A DNA stretch of 64,000 nt from Larix kaempferi (GCA_027924585.1 BSBM01000307.1:17035501-17099500); one strand, 5' to 3'. Counted from the stretch's first letter, positions 1-12,880 are shown. Notes: generated by a model from the sequence alone, not told the origin. Made by a program: numbers and translations.

Positions 1-1504
1 TCTTTTGCTTCGCCCGTTAGATCCCACAAGTAAAATCTCGTTTAACCATAGGTGAAGCAATCGTTCGCTTTTCCACCCAACCGTAGGCTTACGCAATCAG
101 TCACATAGCCACCCTCAAGCCTCGGGGCCATAAGAACATACCATCCTTGACCTTCCGATGGGATCTCCAAACCCCCAGATAGGCTATCAACCAAACTCCA
201 AGTAATCACAATCAATAAAAACTTCTATTACGAAGTTCATCCAGCGCTAGGGAGCAAGAGAGAGAGAGACTCTCATTCTCCTCCCTTTATTTTATAACCC
301 AAAACAGGCATAACATGTGTCTTCTCATGCAAAAATAATTTTTAATTTAATAATTCCTTAATATTTACCCTCATGTAACAAGTGTCACTCTCACATCAGT
401 GTGCACCTAAATCCCCTAATTATCTCTTTGTTGTCTCCCCAGTAACTTTTCGAATTCCTAAATCAGTGGGTGTAGGTGGAGTGATCTCTACACGGGTATT
501 ATTATAGTTTTTCTCCATAATTTATTAATTAAATATTAATTTCAATTTAAATCTCATGCATAATCATTCTAGTATAATGGACAAACACATCTACCCCAAT
601 TTCCCCTTTTTCAGAAATCTCATAAAAATAAAATATTCTTTTATTTGATTTTCTACAATTCTATATGCAACTTTAATCATATATGCATAATTTATTTAAA
701 TATAAAAAGTGTGAGTAATAATATTTTTCTATTGTTCTCTAGGTAACTCTTCGACGGGTCCTTCCGACAATCCTGCTTCCTTTGTGTGAGGAATACTGTG
801 TAGCGATTAGGGAATCGTTACCGCAATCTCTCGACTACACTTTTTTGGAGACTAATGGCGATTGAGGGATATGTTCCTCCTTATCACGCGCCCCTCAACA
901 CATCGTATGTGACCAAATCATTGTGGCCTCACCCGTATGACACACGCTTCCACGGGTGAGTTGAAATAGATTTCAACCCATGCGTGGAGTGCTAATTCAA
1001 GGTCGGCAGTTCGTCGCCGTACCCCTATGTATGTTTCCCTTTCTTGTTCTATCATGAGTTAGCCGGTAAACCGCCTTACCTGTCACTGTACACATACTTG
1101 GAGCACACACATCAATAGTACTGCTAAAAAATCGTCATATCATATTTCATTTCATTCATTCGCTAATCATTAAGTAAACTTAGATAATTTTCCATTGGAT
1201 TCACATCATAATCACTAGCATAATTCCATTTCCATAATTCAACATAAATACGACATTCATCACACGGGTTCACATGTGCTAATCAATCAACAATATTTCA
1301 TATTAAGATCACAAATATCCATAATCGTCATTAAATCGATCATTCCTTAGAAACATATTCGTTTATCACATACACCGCTAGTCAATCAATAATTATATTC
1401 TAAATCATCATATATGCATTCATTTATCTTGGTTTCTTTAGTCGGGTTGCTTACCAATAAGAGTTGTCAATATCGATAGTCATAACGTGTTGAGGGGCAT
1501 TACA
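1..1504 (-). repeat. 3' LTR (partial) of the minus-strand element
   Basis: Matches 5728-7249 nearly colinearly with scattered substitutions and small indels. Shared landmarks are the end ggggcattaca (1494-1504 and 7239-7249) and the block around ctcaacacatcgta (893 and 6627). On the minus strand the LTR starts at 1504 and its last ~200 bases lie beyond the window edge. Confidence 0.85.
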
Positions 1505-1519
1505 TACACCCCCTCTTAT
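1505..1519 (-). other. Polypurine tract of the minus-strand LTR element
   Basis: Immediately inside the LTR end, the minus strand reads taagagggggtgta. A purine-rich tract directly before the 3' LTR is where plus-strand DNA synthesis is primed in LTR retrotransposons, and its position fixes the element's orientation as minus. Confidence 0.7.
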
Positions 1520-4500
1520 TAAAACTTCGTCCCGAAGTTAATTTTTATCATACATTCATAGACACTTTCACTTTCTTTTCGTAATAAATTTTTATGCCAT
1601 TCACTTCTATTTTCACCAAATAACCTTCAACATAAACAATAGTAGTTCTACTATCATTGGTTTTCGATTTATTCCAACACATTTCCAATATATTCCCAGG
1701 GACTCAATCGTACAGTTTTAGGTAATGTAAATAAGATAATACTTTCAATAACTTTCAATCCCTACTTAGGTTTCCTACACCTTCTAGTCATCCGCGAAAG
1801 TCTAATATATCCAATTTTAAGCTATATCGCATCAATGGCCACACCATAGTTACCCAATCATCTTTTGCATAGCAAATTCGAACGAGATTTCAAATCTATT
1901 GGCTATCCTTTCTCCCAAGACGAGGAGGTAAATGTTGTGCCATAATTAGTGGAATATTGGTGGTAAGTTATAATCACAGGTTAACAAATCCATATCGATT
2001 ACCAAATATTCCAAATTCCCAAAAGACTACATCCAAAGCGCTAATGTTTTTTTATTAGCGTTGGTTCTCAATTTGACAGGATTCCAAGCATCAGTACTTA
2101 GCAACTTAGTTGAACATATTCAACTTTAACTATTAGTCTTTTCATCAATAAAGTCGTGTCCAGGTCAGTGAGCTTATTAGTGAGCTTATCACGTCCTTAC
2201 CTCATTTCATCCTTTCTATTGTCATGGGACCACTTCGACAAACTCATCAAGTCACTCTAAGTGTTTTCTTAACCTCATCGAGTTCCATCTCGAGGGCTAG
2301 TCATCTTTTCATGAAGGTTTGACCATGTCCTCAGGTTAGCTTCATTGCATTCAGTTCATTGTACTGATCATCTCCATACTTTGTTTTACAAAACCGTCTT
2401 CATTTGACCCTTTCGACGAGTTTTCCAAGTTCTACCTTCCCTATTCCATATCAAAGTCAAGTTTGTAGTTTTGCAATTTTTTTAATTGTGCCATTATGTT
2501 GCGAAATCAATGTTATCATGTTCATCTCTTCACAATGGTCACATCGATATCTTGTTTTCCATGTTTGGATTCTATTTGAACCCCTCGACAGTCTATCAAA
2601 TTCCCAACAAAAAGAGTCTTTTGGTGTTTTGTTAGTTGCAAATTTATCATTTCGCCATCATTTAGTAAATTCTCCCAATGCATATGTTAACTAGTATTCT
2701 CATCATGGCTATGTAGGAAAAATTTAAAATATCCTCGGTCTTGGTTCCTTTCCTCCCGGTGCATTTTCCTTGGAATTCAAATTTTGATACAATCTCTACA
2801 CAACAATGTCCTTTCTCTTTTAGTTGGCATATTCTAGGCTCTTTCTAATTGTTACTATTTCCTTGTTGCATATGATATTCAATAACAATGACCAAGATCA
2901 CCCATATTTCCTTCATGTAATTCAACCAACATTAGTTGATCTTAATTAGTGTCATGATTACTTTTTAGCTAGGGAAGCAATCTTTCTTAGTCACTTTCTT
3001 CCTTCATGATTGTCCTCAAATCAAATTCGTAAAATATTCAACAATCTTTATTCAAGGGTTTTAACCACCATGTTTAATAAACATTTCTATGATACTCTCG
3101 TCTTTAATATCCTTGATAATCAACACTACTATCATTTTTCCAAGTATTCACCCATCCTTGGCTTAATTATTCACATTGATTAGTTAACGTGCAACCTTAC
3201 TATGCTTTGTCCCCTACATGTTCTTCCACTCCTATTTGAGAAAAGCAATTGTTCAATACATACAATCGTCCTTAGTCTAGTTCAATGTTTCATTTTTACC
3301 TTCTGTCTCTTTATTTAGGAGGCACCATTATATATACATCTATTCGGATGCGTCAATTCCTTCAAATGTCTCTATGACCAAAGAATTTCCATATAATCCA
3401 TTCATCATGCTTTGACACAAGCCAATGTTAATGTCATTTAGACATGTGACCATTTTACTCATGATCTTCTTTGTCTTGACAATAAGATTGGTTCAGGGTT
3501 AATATAAATTATATGATGATATTTTGAACTCATTAACACAATTGTCCTTTCTCCTAAATGACCCAAAATTCCATCTCAATTACAATTGCTATCTATAAAA
3601 GTAACAAATATAATGTACTTACTAAACATTTGTAACAATTATACATGTATTTCATCATGATAAAATCCATATAATCTCAATTGTAATTATGCAAATCATG
3701 TATCTCAGATACTTATCACGACCCATGTAGAACAATATATATATATATGTGTGTGTGTAACAATAACATATTACTTTTTATATCACAACACTAATTATAA
3801 TACCATTATAGTCATGTATTTACAATTTCATTATAAGGCAATAATTTAAACCATATTACCATATGCCATCCCTTCTTGTGCCATCCCTTCTTGTCCTACA
3901 AATAAATGATCTTTTCCCATTTTTTTCTAGAACCGCCTATTGAATAGATGCAATTTTACTTTTCTAAAAGGATAACCACATATATCTATATAATTCTCTT
4001 TTATATTTATATTTATATTTATATATATATATATATATCTTCTTAACACAAACATATTTTATATGTATAAATTTATAGATATCATTTCATTTAAAATACT
4101 TCTTCTAAAATCCGTTTAAGCGATGCAATTTTTTTAAGTGTGTCTCTCGTAATGGTGTAACATTTCTCCAAATCTATGTTTTGAGAAGCCAATTAGTTTA
4201 ACCTCTTTCAACATTACTCCTCTTTAACCATAACTTAATATACCTAAAGATCGTAACTATATTTTCATGATAAGTGTTACATACCCAATTTTAATTTTTA
4301 TTTCAATACTAAAATAAGAGGGCCCTTTCTCTTATAGGAATCCTTCATTTCATCTTCTTGCTAATGGCATTTTTTTACATATAATATAAAACTTCCTCAT
4401 TTTTAACATTTAATATAATGCTCCTCTTTTCAATATATGTATATATATAACCTCTTTACCTTTTAAACATTCTTATTCTTTTCATTATGATTGGAATTTC

Positions 4501-5504
4501 TTTTCTTTGTCATTTTAAATGTAATTGAAAACTTTTAACATCTCTTCTTTTCACCGGGTAATATGAAATGCCTCTACTTTAAACATTTAAATGTTTAAAT
4601 GTAAAGGTAGATCGATTCTTATTAATTTAGTGTATCAATATCTTCATATTCCAGATGTCTTCATAATATAAGGAAAAGCAATCCCAATAATTTCCACACA
4701 TTTAGGAAACTTAGTCTACATAACGATATTTAAATAAATAAATAAAACTCACTGTACTTCCATTAATGCATATTTTACAAAAATATAAAACTCTGTGCAT
4801 AGATGCCAAAACGAAATATAATCTCAAGGATACACAAATAACTTACTGACTATGCTATCATTTCGGTCAGAAGGGATCTATGCAGATTGGATCAAGCGAT
4901 TGGATAGGAGCAAAGATTTCTTTTTTACTAAGTCTTTACTTGATGCATCTATGAAATTCCTGTCAAGCACAACTTCTCTCATTAAACCATAGGACAGTGA
5001 TCCCGACGCATTGCGCCCATGGGATCGGAGATAAAATCTCCGTAGTAATACATATTTTACTGTAAATGAAGTTGCTCATCAGTTTATTCCCATGAAATAC
5101 AAAACCATAAAAGAAAATCTCTGCGGTAGTATGAACCTACTACAGTTACGGTTTAAATCATTCCTAACAGGTAAGAAAATAAAAAAAGTAGTTCGATCCT
5201 TCTCATTTTAAATAAAACTCATAAGTCGTTTTTGACAAGGTTTAATAAGGAACCACTTTAGAAAATTGTATGGCTTTTTGAGAATGAAGTACAGATCTAT
5301 GTGGCAGATTTGGCTTATTTATTCAACACATCTTTCGCATTACTACATATCTATATGCAAATTTTATCTCAACGATTTTCAACCTAATAAAACAGATCTA
5401 GACACAAGTTCATTCAACATTTTTCTACAATAACACATATTCACCTACAGTTCTAGGGCTCAAACAACTAAAATAATGAGCTCTAGGTCCAAGAGTGGAA
5501 CCAT

Positions 5505-5516
5505 GCTCTAATAACA
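5505..5516 (-). other. Primer-binding site, initiator-Met tRNA type (degenerate)
   Basis: The plus strand reads gctctaataaca, the complement of a primer-binding site of the tggtatcagagc type with two substitutions. It lies next to the inner edge of the 5519-7249 LTR, as expected for the 5' LTR of a minus-strand element. Confidence 0.65.
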
Positions 5517-5518
5517 AA

Positions 5519-7249
5519 TATAGGGACCCCCATTTTCTGGGCCTTCAAAGTTTGAATCCACAACTTAGCAACACAACATGAAACCAAAAATTCGATCTTA
5601 TCATTAATAGAAAGGCAAAATAAAACGAAGATTGAACTTAGCAATTAAAAATGAAACCATAAACCTGTCAACTGTAGGTCGATCCCGCTGCCGAAGGAGT
5701 AGTCGTCGTCAACCGATCCAGTTTGTCCTTTGTCGTATGCTTCTCCCGTTAGATCCCACAAGTAAAAGCTCATTTAACCATAGGTGAAGCAATCGTTAGC
5801 TTTGCCACCCAACCGTAGGCTTACACAATGAGTCACATAGCCACCCCCAAGCCTTGGGGCTGTAAGATCATACCAGCCTTGACCTTCTGATGGGATCTCT
5901 CAAACCCCGGACAGGCTATCACCAAACTCCAAAGAATCACAATCAATGAAAACTTCTATTACGAAGTTCATCCAGCACTAGGGAGCAAGAGAGAGAGACA
6001 CACTCCTTCTCCTCCCTTTCTTTTATAACCCAAAACTTGCATGACATGTGTCTTCTCATGCAAAAATACTTTTTAATTTATAATACCTTAATATTTACCC
6101 TCATGTAACAAATGTCACTCTCACATCAGTGTGCACCTAAATCCCCTAAGTATCTCTTTGTTGTCTCCCCAGTTACTTTTCTAATTCATAAATCAGTGGG
6201 TGTAGGTGGAGTGATCTCTACATGGGTATTATTCTAGTTTTGCTCCATAATTTATTAATTGAATATTATTTACAATTTAAATCTTATGCATAATCATTCT
6301 AGTATAATGGACACACACATCTACCCCAATTTCCTTTTTTTTTTCTTCTGAAATCTCATAAAAATAAAATATTATTTTATTTGATTTTCTACAATTCTAT
6401 ATGCAACTTTAATCATATATGCATAATTGCTTTAAATATAAAAAGTGTGAGTGATAATCTTCTTCCATTGTTGTCTAGGTACCTCTTCGACGGTTCCTTC
6501 CGACAATCCTCCTTCCTTCATGTGGGGAATACTGTGTCGCGATCGGGGAATCGTTACCACGATCTCTCAACTACACTTCCTTGGAGACTAATGGCGGTTG
6601 AGGGATAAGGTCCTTATCGCGCGCCCCTCAACACATCGTACGCAAACAAATCGTTGTGGCCTCGCCCGTACCACACATGCTTCCCCGGGTGAGCTGAAAT
6701 GGCTTTCGACCCATGCATGGAGTGCTAATTTAGGGTCGATAGTCCGTCGCTGTACCCCTATGTATGTTTCCCTTTCTTACGACCCCTTTCTTGTTATATC
6801 ATGAGTCATCCGGTAACTGCCTCAACGGTCACTGTACACATACTCAGAGCACACACATCAATAGTACTGCTAAAAAATCATCATATCATATTTCAATTCA
6901 TTCATTCGCTAATCGTTAAGCAAAATTAGATAATTGTCCATTGGATTCACATCATAATCACTCGCATAATTCCATTTCCATAATTAGCATAAATACGACA
7001 TTCATCACACGGGTTCACATGTGCTAATCAATCAACAATATTTCATATTAAAATCACAAGCATCCATAATTGTCATTAAATAGATCATTCCTTAGACGCA
7101 TATTTGTTTATCACATACATCGCTAATCAATCAATAATTTTATTCTAAATCATGATATATGCAGTCATTTATCTTGGTTTCTTTAGTCGGGTCACTTACC
7201 AATAAGAGTCATCAATATCAATAGTCGTAACGTGTTGAGGGGCATTACA
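5519..7249 (-). repeat. 5' LTR (complete) of the minus-strand element
   Basis: About 1.73 kb and colinear with 1-1504. The minus-strand start is TGTAATGCCCC at 7249. The end near 5519 is degenerate (tatagg where tgtagg would be expected). A TATA-like minus-strand sequence ttataaaag lies near 6020-6032. Small open frames at 6381-6804 lie within the LTR and are not supported as genes. Confidence 0.8.
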
Positions 7250-7263
7250 AACGGAGGGATATA

Positions 7264-8445
7264 TGGTATACCAAAACATGTTGTATATTAGTGAATATCT
7301 TCCTAAATTAGCGTCAAAGCTCAATTTAGGTCGCATTTGTGATCAGGACTCCAATAACAATTTCGACGGGGAGTACCTGAAGGGGAAAGGTAGATCGAGG
7401 AAGGTGAAAGGTAATTATTAACTAGTGGAGATTTTTTATTGTTGATTTTTATGTATATATCATAGATATTCTATTTTTAATATTCAATATGCATCAACTA
7501 AAAGTGTATACTTTGTTAAGTGAATATACATTTGTATTGAATTTTAATTTTATTTTCATCAAACAATTGGTCGAGAGTGGGATGCACTTCAATTATACAT
7601 CGCAAACAATCTTGACTGGATGGAGGTATGGATTGAACGATGTGAACAATCTCGTCATGGAATATCATGGGAATGGGTGGCTTCATTGGTTAAAGCAGCA
7701 CATCGCAATGGAGATACCAATCTTACATAAAGGGAAATCGATTTAGCATATGGTTTAAAAGATAAGCAGGCAAGCATATTAATCAACCACACTATTTTTT
7801 TTTTGCAAACATATTGATGTACACATTGGTATTTTTCCCTATAGGGCATAAACATGCACTTAATCATAAATGGATCATGATGTAATATTTACGTGTATGG
7901 CTTGTTGTAGGTAAAACACCATAAGGCTATGTGGTTCAATGGCTGTAAATATCACATCAAAAAGTTGGATGAAACGAGGAAAACATCATATTGTGGGATA
8001 TCTACAGCCTTTGAGGTGACCAATGTTTCCTCTAGAAGTGACAGACATCCAGAACTCCCAGAAAATCGATACTATGGGTGTTTGGAAGATATTGTTCAGT
8101 GTGACTTTAACTCCTTCAAGGTGGTTTTGTTCGTTTTCAAATGGTACAGGTTACGATTGAATCAACGTGATCCCGATAAAACTATTATTGAACATGATAC
8201 TGGATTTACCATGGTTAATACAAGGTTGTTTGAGCCGGGAACAAAGCCCTATGTTCTTCCAAGCCAATGTGAACAGGTATTTTACTCTGAGGTTCCAGGT
8301 AGAGGGGGTTGGTAATTTTTTGTGAGACACGATCCAATGGGAAGCCCGGTAAAGTATAATGTAGAGGAAGGTAATGAAGTGGGTCTCGAAGAAGAAGATG
8401 ATGTTGAAGATGATCAACGAGTTAGATGATCATGTTCCATAAGAA
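7264..8445 (+). pseudogene. CACTA (En/Spm) transposase C-terminal exons with DUF4216-like domain
   Basis: Three plus-strand segments look like exons of a TNP2-type CACTA transposase. Segment 1 (7264-7411) contains YISEYLPKLASK and runs into a GT at an apparent donor. Segment 2 (about 7572-7727) reads REWDALQLYIANNLDW and then WEWVASLVKAAHRNGD, ending at a TAA; it lies in a different frame from the longest open frame there. Segment 3 (7929-8315) carries the DUF4216-like core, with YYGCLEDIVQCDF, VVLFVFKWYRLR and TKPYVLPSQCEQVFY. After a stop at 8313-8315 the same region continues into acidic Glu/Asp-rich sequence to ~8445 and beyond. DUF4216 is typically found near the C-terminus of plant CACTA proteins. 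No CACTA terminal repeats were found and stops interrupt the frame, so this is a dead fragment. Confidence 0.75.
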
Positions 8446-10073
8446 GATGTCAAAGAATTAGTTGAATCGGATGATGTAGCAAACAATGTCCATGAAGATG
8501 ATGTCGACGATGACATGATGATCGTAACTAACGTCGATGACGATGATGATATGGCCAATCCTTACAATGTTTAACCTGGATCGGATGATATAGATGATAA
8601 CTTGGATGAAGAAGATGATGAAGTACTCCATTGAAGTGTATGAGGTATGCCTTAAAATATCTACTCTATATATTTTGATTTAATATTGTGATAGAATTAT
8701 TGAATTTTATTGGTACGTGTAGATTCACTATTTCTTAGTGTTTTTTTCCATTTTCCTATATGTTGGCATATGTTATAATTAGAAACATTGTTTCTTAAGT
8801 ATGATAAAAAAAACAATATTTTTTTTTGTACATAGATTTTGTCGGGTTATGGGGAATTGAGAGTTATGTGAGGGGGGGAGGAACCATAAGAGCTTCCACC
8901 TTCACGTGGTTGGCTCTGTTCAGTAGAGAATATTAAACTATTCTTGAAACAAAGAGAATCGTAGTAAGGAAATGCACAATTATCATGCTAACCCAAGTGG
9001 CGTGCTTGATCATGTACTTCACGGGGCCAACGTTAAATTTTTTTAAATTTGTGCTTGCTTGGACTGAAATTTGTCATGGTTAAACTAGATGCATGCATTG
9101 ACGGTGTGGGAGGGTTTCCATACTCAAACATGACTAACACTAACAATTCGAGCATAAAAAACCATACCTATAGATTAATTAATGTGCTACACGAGGCCAA
9201 CGTTGAAATTTTTTAAATTTGTGCTTACTTGTACTGAAATTTGACATGGTTAGACTAGACGCATGCATTGATGGTGTGGGAGGGTTTCTAGACTCAAACA
9301 TGATTGTCACTAACAATTTGAGCATGCGTTTAGTGCAGAAGGGTTTCCCAGGATAAATATTTGTGTCTCTTTGTTTTTGTGCATGGTTATTCTTTCAGTG
9401 ATCCTTATTTGTTTATGTTTCATATAATAATTAAAATCATACTACTATATCTTAAAAATCTAACATTTTAGCGAAATCAATGCTAGTGCAAGTTTCTTCC
9501 AAACATGTTTTTGAATTTTTTTAGTTATTAATGCAAATATCAAAATCTAGAGTAAGGGATAAAAGACAACCTTTCTTAACTTATATATTCCACAACAATT
9601 TTCATTATCACTCACATTAAAGGCATTGCCATCATCTACTTACACAAGATATTGAATTCATAAAATGCTATACATTAACTCAAACAAAGTGAGTCCGAAC
9701 ATGAACAATGGAAACCCTATCCAAATAAATTGTTAGAGTATTAGAATATAGTCGTTTGTTTCCAAAGCACATGAAAAAAAAACAAAGATACATTTGAACC
9801 AATCTTATTATGTCTTTTATCAATGCACTAAACAATTCTATGAAGGTGATTAACGATATTTGGTCCATAAGTGGACTAAGTAAAGAAAGGAAAAGGGAAA
9901 TAACAAATCCATTATGGATTCATCAATTCTAGACAAATATCTGATAAAGTCCTTCGTGACCCAAGTTAGGGTTGTAATTTCATTTTACATATGCCCTTCC
10001 AACTAATTGTTTTTGACGTTTTGAACTATTATCTTGCCCTTCCAATCTCCATTATTACATATATAATATTGCC
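8446..10073. other. Intergenic stretch without a gene; contains a 170-bp direct duplication
   Basis: 8446-8640 is an Asp/Glu-codon-rich tail of the CACTA remnant, full of gatgat repeats. From about 8650 to 10073 I see no protein similarity. The only structure is the diverged direct duplication at 9010-9330. The rest is AT-rich sequence with homopolymer runs. Confidence 0.6.
9010..9330. repeat. Diverged tandem duplication, period ~170 bp
   Basis: Two consecutive units share landmarks 170 bases apart: gcatgcattgacggtgtggg at 9091 and gcatgcattgatggtgtggg at 9261. The same offset holds for ggccaacgtt and the flanking ttttaaatttgtgctt blocks. The units differ at scattered positions. The function is unknown. 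Confidence 0.8.
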
Positions 10074-10404
10074 TTTTTTTTTCTTGGGAAAAAAAACATA
10101 ATTTTATTTCAGCAGTGGTGAACAAAATTACATTCTGTATATGCACATCTAGTGTGCATGCGGTAACTAGTACAAAGACTGTAACTGTGAGAGAATCATA
10201 GTATCATATCTCATCGAGAAATTAGTTATAGAGTTATACATATAAATATGTGCCATGACTGTGATGTTCAAGAGAAGGAAGTTACAACCGGCTCCCCGAG
10301 CCTAAAAAAACAACAAATTAAGTATCTAAATGGAAAATAACAGCCCTTGCTGTCCACTGTTAACATGTAATACCGAAGTGAAACCATAAAAACAACAGAC
10401 TGTA

Positions 10405-11108
10405 TCATTGTGCAACATCATCTATAAAGGCACGATGGTAGTATTCTTGAGTTGTTCCATCACGAAATTCCTTCACTTTCCACAACCCCATTGCCAAGTT
10501 CCTGCCCTCCTTAGAAGCCTCGTCCACCTCCTTGTTGTTCTCCCTATAAACATGTTTGCAAGAAAAGTTGATAAATGAGTGTTGCAGATCTCGGATGTCC
10601 TGTAGAATATTTGCTAATCTAATGTCTCTGCACTGTTGAATGCCCAAAGTCCAGTTAATGACATTCTTGGAATCACCAAATACATTGAGGTTTTGATATC
10701 CTTTCTCAACCACAAACATTAAAAGGAGTTTGATACTCAAAAGTTCAGCAAAATTTTCCCACTAGCCCCCAACCCCCAAAATAGAAAGAAGTAGTAAGAA
10801 GTAGTGAGGTGAAGAACTGCCCCACCCCCGCACACATTGTCCTGAGTAGCCCCATGAAAAAAACCCCAAGGTATTGTCCAATCTATCTCCACCTCAAGAA
10901 TCCTCCGTTGTTTGGAAACTTTGATGTGTTGTGGGAAAGTAGTGAGGATGCCACAGATAAGTGCTGCAGTTATTCCCGGGGTGCAGATATTTTCAGAGAA
11001 AATAAGATTATTTCGGGCTAGCCAAATATCCCAACAGACCATTAAATATAGAGCTTTCACAGATTTAAATAAAAGGACACCATTCCAAGAGGCCCAGGCT
11101 TGAACCAT
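10405..11108 (-). pseudogene. LINE RNase H domain (broken)
   Basis: Two overlapping minus-strand frames. The upstream one (11108-10737) ends with GFFHGATQDNVCGGGAVL, the start of a plant LINE RNase H; the first catalytic Asp position (usually FDGA) reads FHGA, so that Asp is His here. The downstream one (10740-10405) has NVFGDSKNVINWTLG, the GDS motif with a catalytic Asp, and HVYRENNKEVDEASKEGRNLA, the C-terminal D-A-S signature. Between them the Glu-containing helix is interrupted by a frameshift around 10740. The product would be non-functional. Confidence 0.75.
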
Positions 11109-11210
11109 CGTGTTCCTAGCCTAGTTACACCTTATACCAGATAACAACGAACATTCAGACCATACACTGATCATGTATGGGCACTGAAGAAAGAAATGAA
11201 ATATAGTCTC

Positions 11211-11555
11211 CTATGCCGCTTTGCACAAGATGCACCAACCCGGGCCAACACAGTTCTTTTTCTGTAGATTATCCCAAGTTGGTACTTTGTTTTCGAGGAT
11301 ATTCCACATAAATAACCTTTTCTTCAAAGTACACTTCAGCTTCCACAAAGAGTTCCACCACCACACCTGAGCCACAGGGTTGTCGATAGTGCTAAGACTA
11401 ATATACCCCTCCTTCGGTGTATATTTTCCCATCGGAGCACCTTCCCACACTAGTTCATTATCCCTATCCCTGAGTAGTACCTGCGATCTATTGAGTTCCC
11501 TATAAAAATGAGTCAGTTCCCCTTGTTCAAAAGCAGACAGATCCAAAGTGTTCAC
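11211..11555 (-). pseudogene. LINE zf-RVT (zinc-binding) region
   Basis: The minus-strand frame contains VWWWNSLWKLKCTLKKRLFMW, NKVPTWDNLQKKN and GPGWCILCKAA, the zf-RVT region between RT and RNase H in plant L1 elements. The first CxxC pair is visible; the following His/Cys part is beyond a stop at the 3' end of this piece. The frame is separated from RT by stops. Confidence 0.75.
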
Positions 11556-11822
11556 TTCCCGCCAGGATTGAACCCAAGGTCTGTCCTACACCTGATCAGC
11601 CAAATGATATAAATAAATAATACCCTGGGTCTGGAGAGACCCCACCATACCTTTCTATAAAAGATGTCATCCCTCACATCCAAACCAGGTATCCTCCCCA
11701 ACCCTCAAACACCTACCATTACCAATGTTCCAATCCAATAGATTACCAACAACCGGAAAAGAATCAATCACCGCTTTCCAAATGACCAATCCCCCACGAT
11801 GAGTCTTCCCAGGGTTCCTCAC

Positions 11823-12880
11823 CTAGTCAAGAACAGAAGCCGGTGCAATGTATTTTTGAATGACCACCCTGGTCCAAAGATTCTCAGATTTCAAAATCCT
11901 CCAGCTCCCTTTTGCCGCCAGCGCTTTGGAAAAAAAAAAAAAAAAAAAATTCAATCCCCAGCCGCCCAAATCCTTAGGGATCGCAATCTGTTGCCACCTA
12001 ACCCAGGGAGATACATAGGTATCCCCTTCGCCACTCCATAAAAAGCAGAAATAGATTTTTTGCACCTTCTCCAGCGTCCCTTTAGGAATCCAGGATAAAG
12101 ACATCCAATTAATAGGAATAGCCTCCAGAACATATTTAACGAGTACCAGTCTGCCCACCCGTGAAAGCCACTTATGACTCCAAACTTTAAGTTGTTTGTG
12201 AAGTTTGTCAATTAACCAGATCCAATCCTTTTTTTTGTATGCATTCGGTTTTAATTGGAAACCCAAATACTTAATGCCATCATTCAAATCAGAGAGAGTA
12301 TAAGGAAAAACCCTTCTAAAATCCTGAACCTCAACCTCCCTTAACAAATGCACGGACAAAGTGGATTTCCCTACATTAATCTCCATCCCCGTGGCTTTAG
12401 AGAAAAGTTGTAATATGTCCCTGAGGGTATCCACATCACTGATCGACCCGGTGCATAAAATAAGAATATCATCCACAAAAAGTAGATGAATTATGAAAAA
12501 TTCCGAAGCCACCTGAATACCCTAGAGAGTACCCATACAACTGACTTCTCTAATCCCCCTGCTCAGACCTTCTGCAACCAGAAGAAAAAGTAAATGTGAC
12601 AACGAGAAACCTTGATGAAGACCTCTCTCAGAATCAAAAAAAGGAGAGGTCACCCCATTAATAAGAACCGAAAAGGAGACCGGAGAGATGCAACTCATGA
12701 TCCATCGTATGAAACCCAGTGCAAAGCCCAAATGTGTGAGAAGCATATGAATATAGAGCCAACTAACCTTGTCATATGCCTTCGATAGATCGATCTTAAG
12801 AATAGCCCCTTTCAACTTTTTTGACTTAATGCTATGCAATCCTTCCTGAGCCACACTGATAGCCTCATGAATCTGTCTGT
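11823..12880 (-). pseudogene. LINE reverse transcriptase (broken)
   Basis: The upstream frame (12854-12522, extending to about 12880 without Met) has LKIDLSKAYDKVSW with the first catalytic Asp, and GLHQGFSLSHLLFLL, a variant of the usual GxxQGxPLSPLLF motif. The downstream frame (12512-11823) has LLFVDDILILC with the FVDD catalytic pair, followed by the thumb region with KYLGFQLKPN and a poly-Phe run produced by the A/T tract at 11930-11949. A stop between the two pieces splits them. The plus-strand LINE at 52385-56462 has the same architecture. Confidence 0.85.

Larger units (their letters stand above)
1..7249 (-). mobile_element. LTR retrotransposon, gypsy-like, no recognisable coding (LARD-like)
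   Basis: Two direct copies of a ~1.5-1.7 kb sequence (1-1504 and 5519-7249) bracket about 4 kb. The order on the minus strand is LTR, primer-binding site (5505-5516), core, polypurine tract (1505-1519), LTR. Both LTRs end at the same sequence, reading TGTAATGCCCC on the minus strand. The left LTR is cut by the window edge by roughly 200 bases. The core is AT-rich and I find no gag, protease, RT, RNase H or integrase motif; a 96-codon frame at 2404-2694 has no recognisable similarity. The element therefore looks like a large non-autonomous derivative or a thoroughly decayed gypsy element. The LTRs differ at many sites in the stretches compared, so insertion is old. A target-site duplication cannot be tested because one end is outside the window. 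Confidence 0.8.

Noticed and set aside
3733-4040. Short TA and TG/GT runs as possible regulatory sites
   Set aside because: Simple low-complexity runs in the decayed core of an LTR element, with no context to support a function.
7489-7746. 85-codon open frame near the CACTA remnant
   Set aside because: The neighbouring frame carries the transposase-like text; this one is a shadow.
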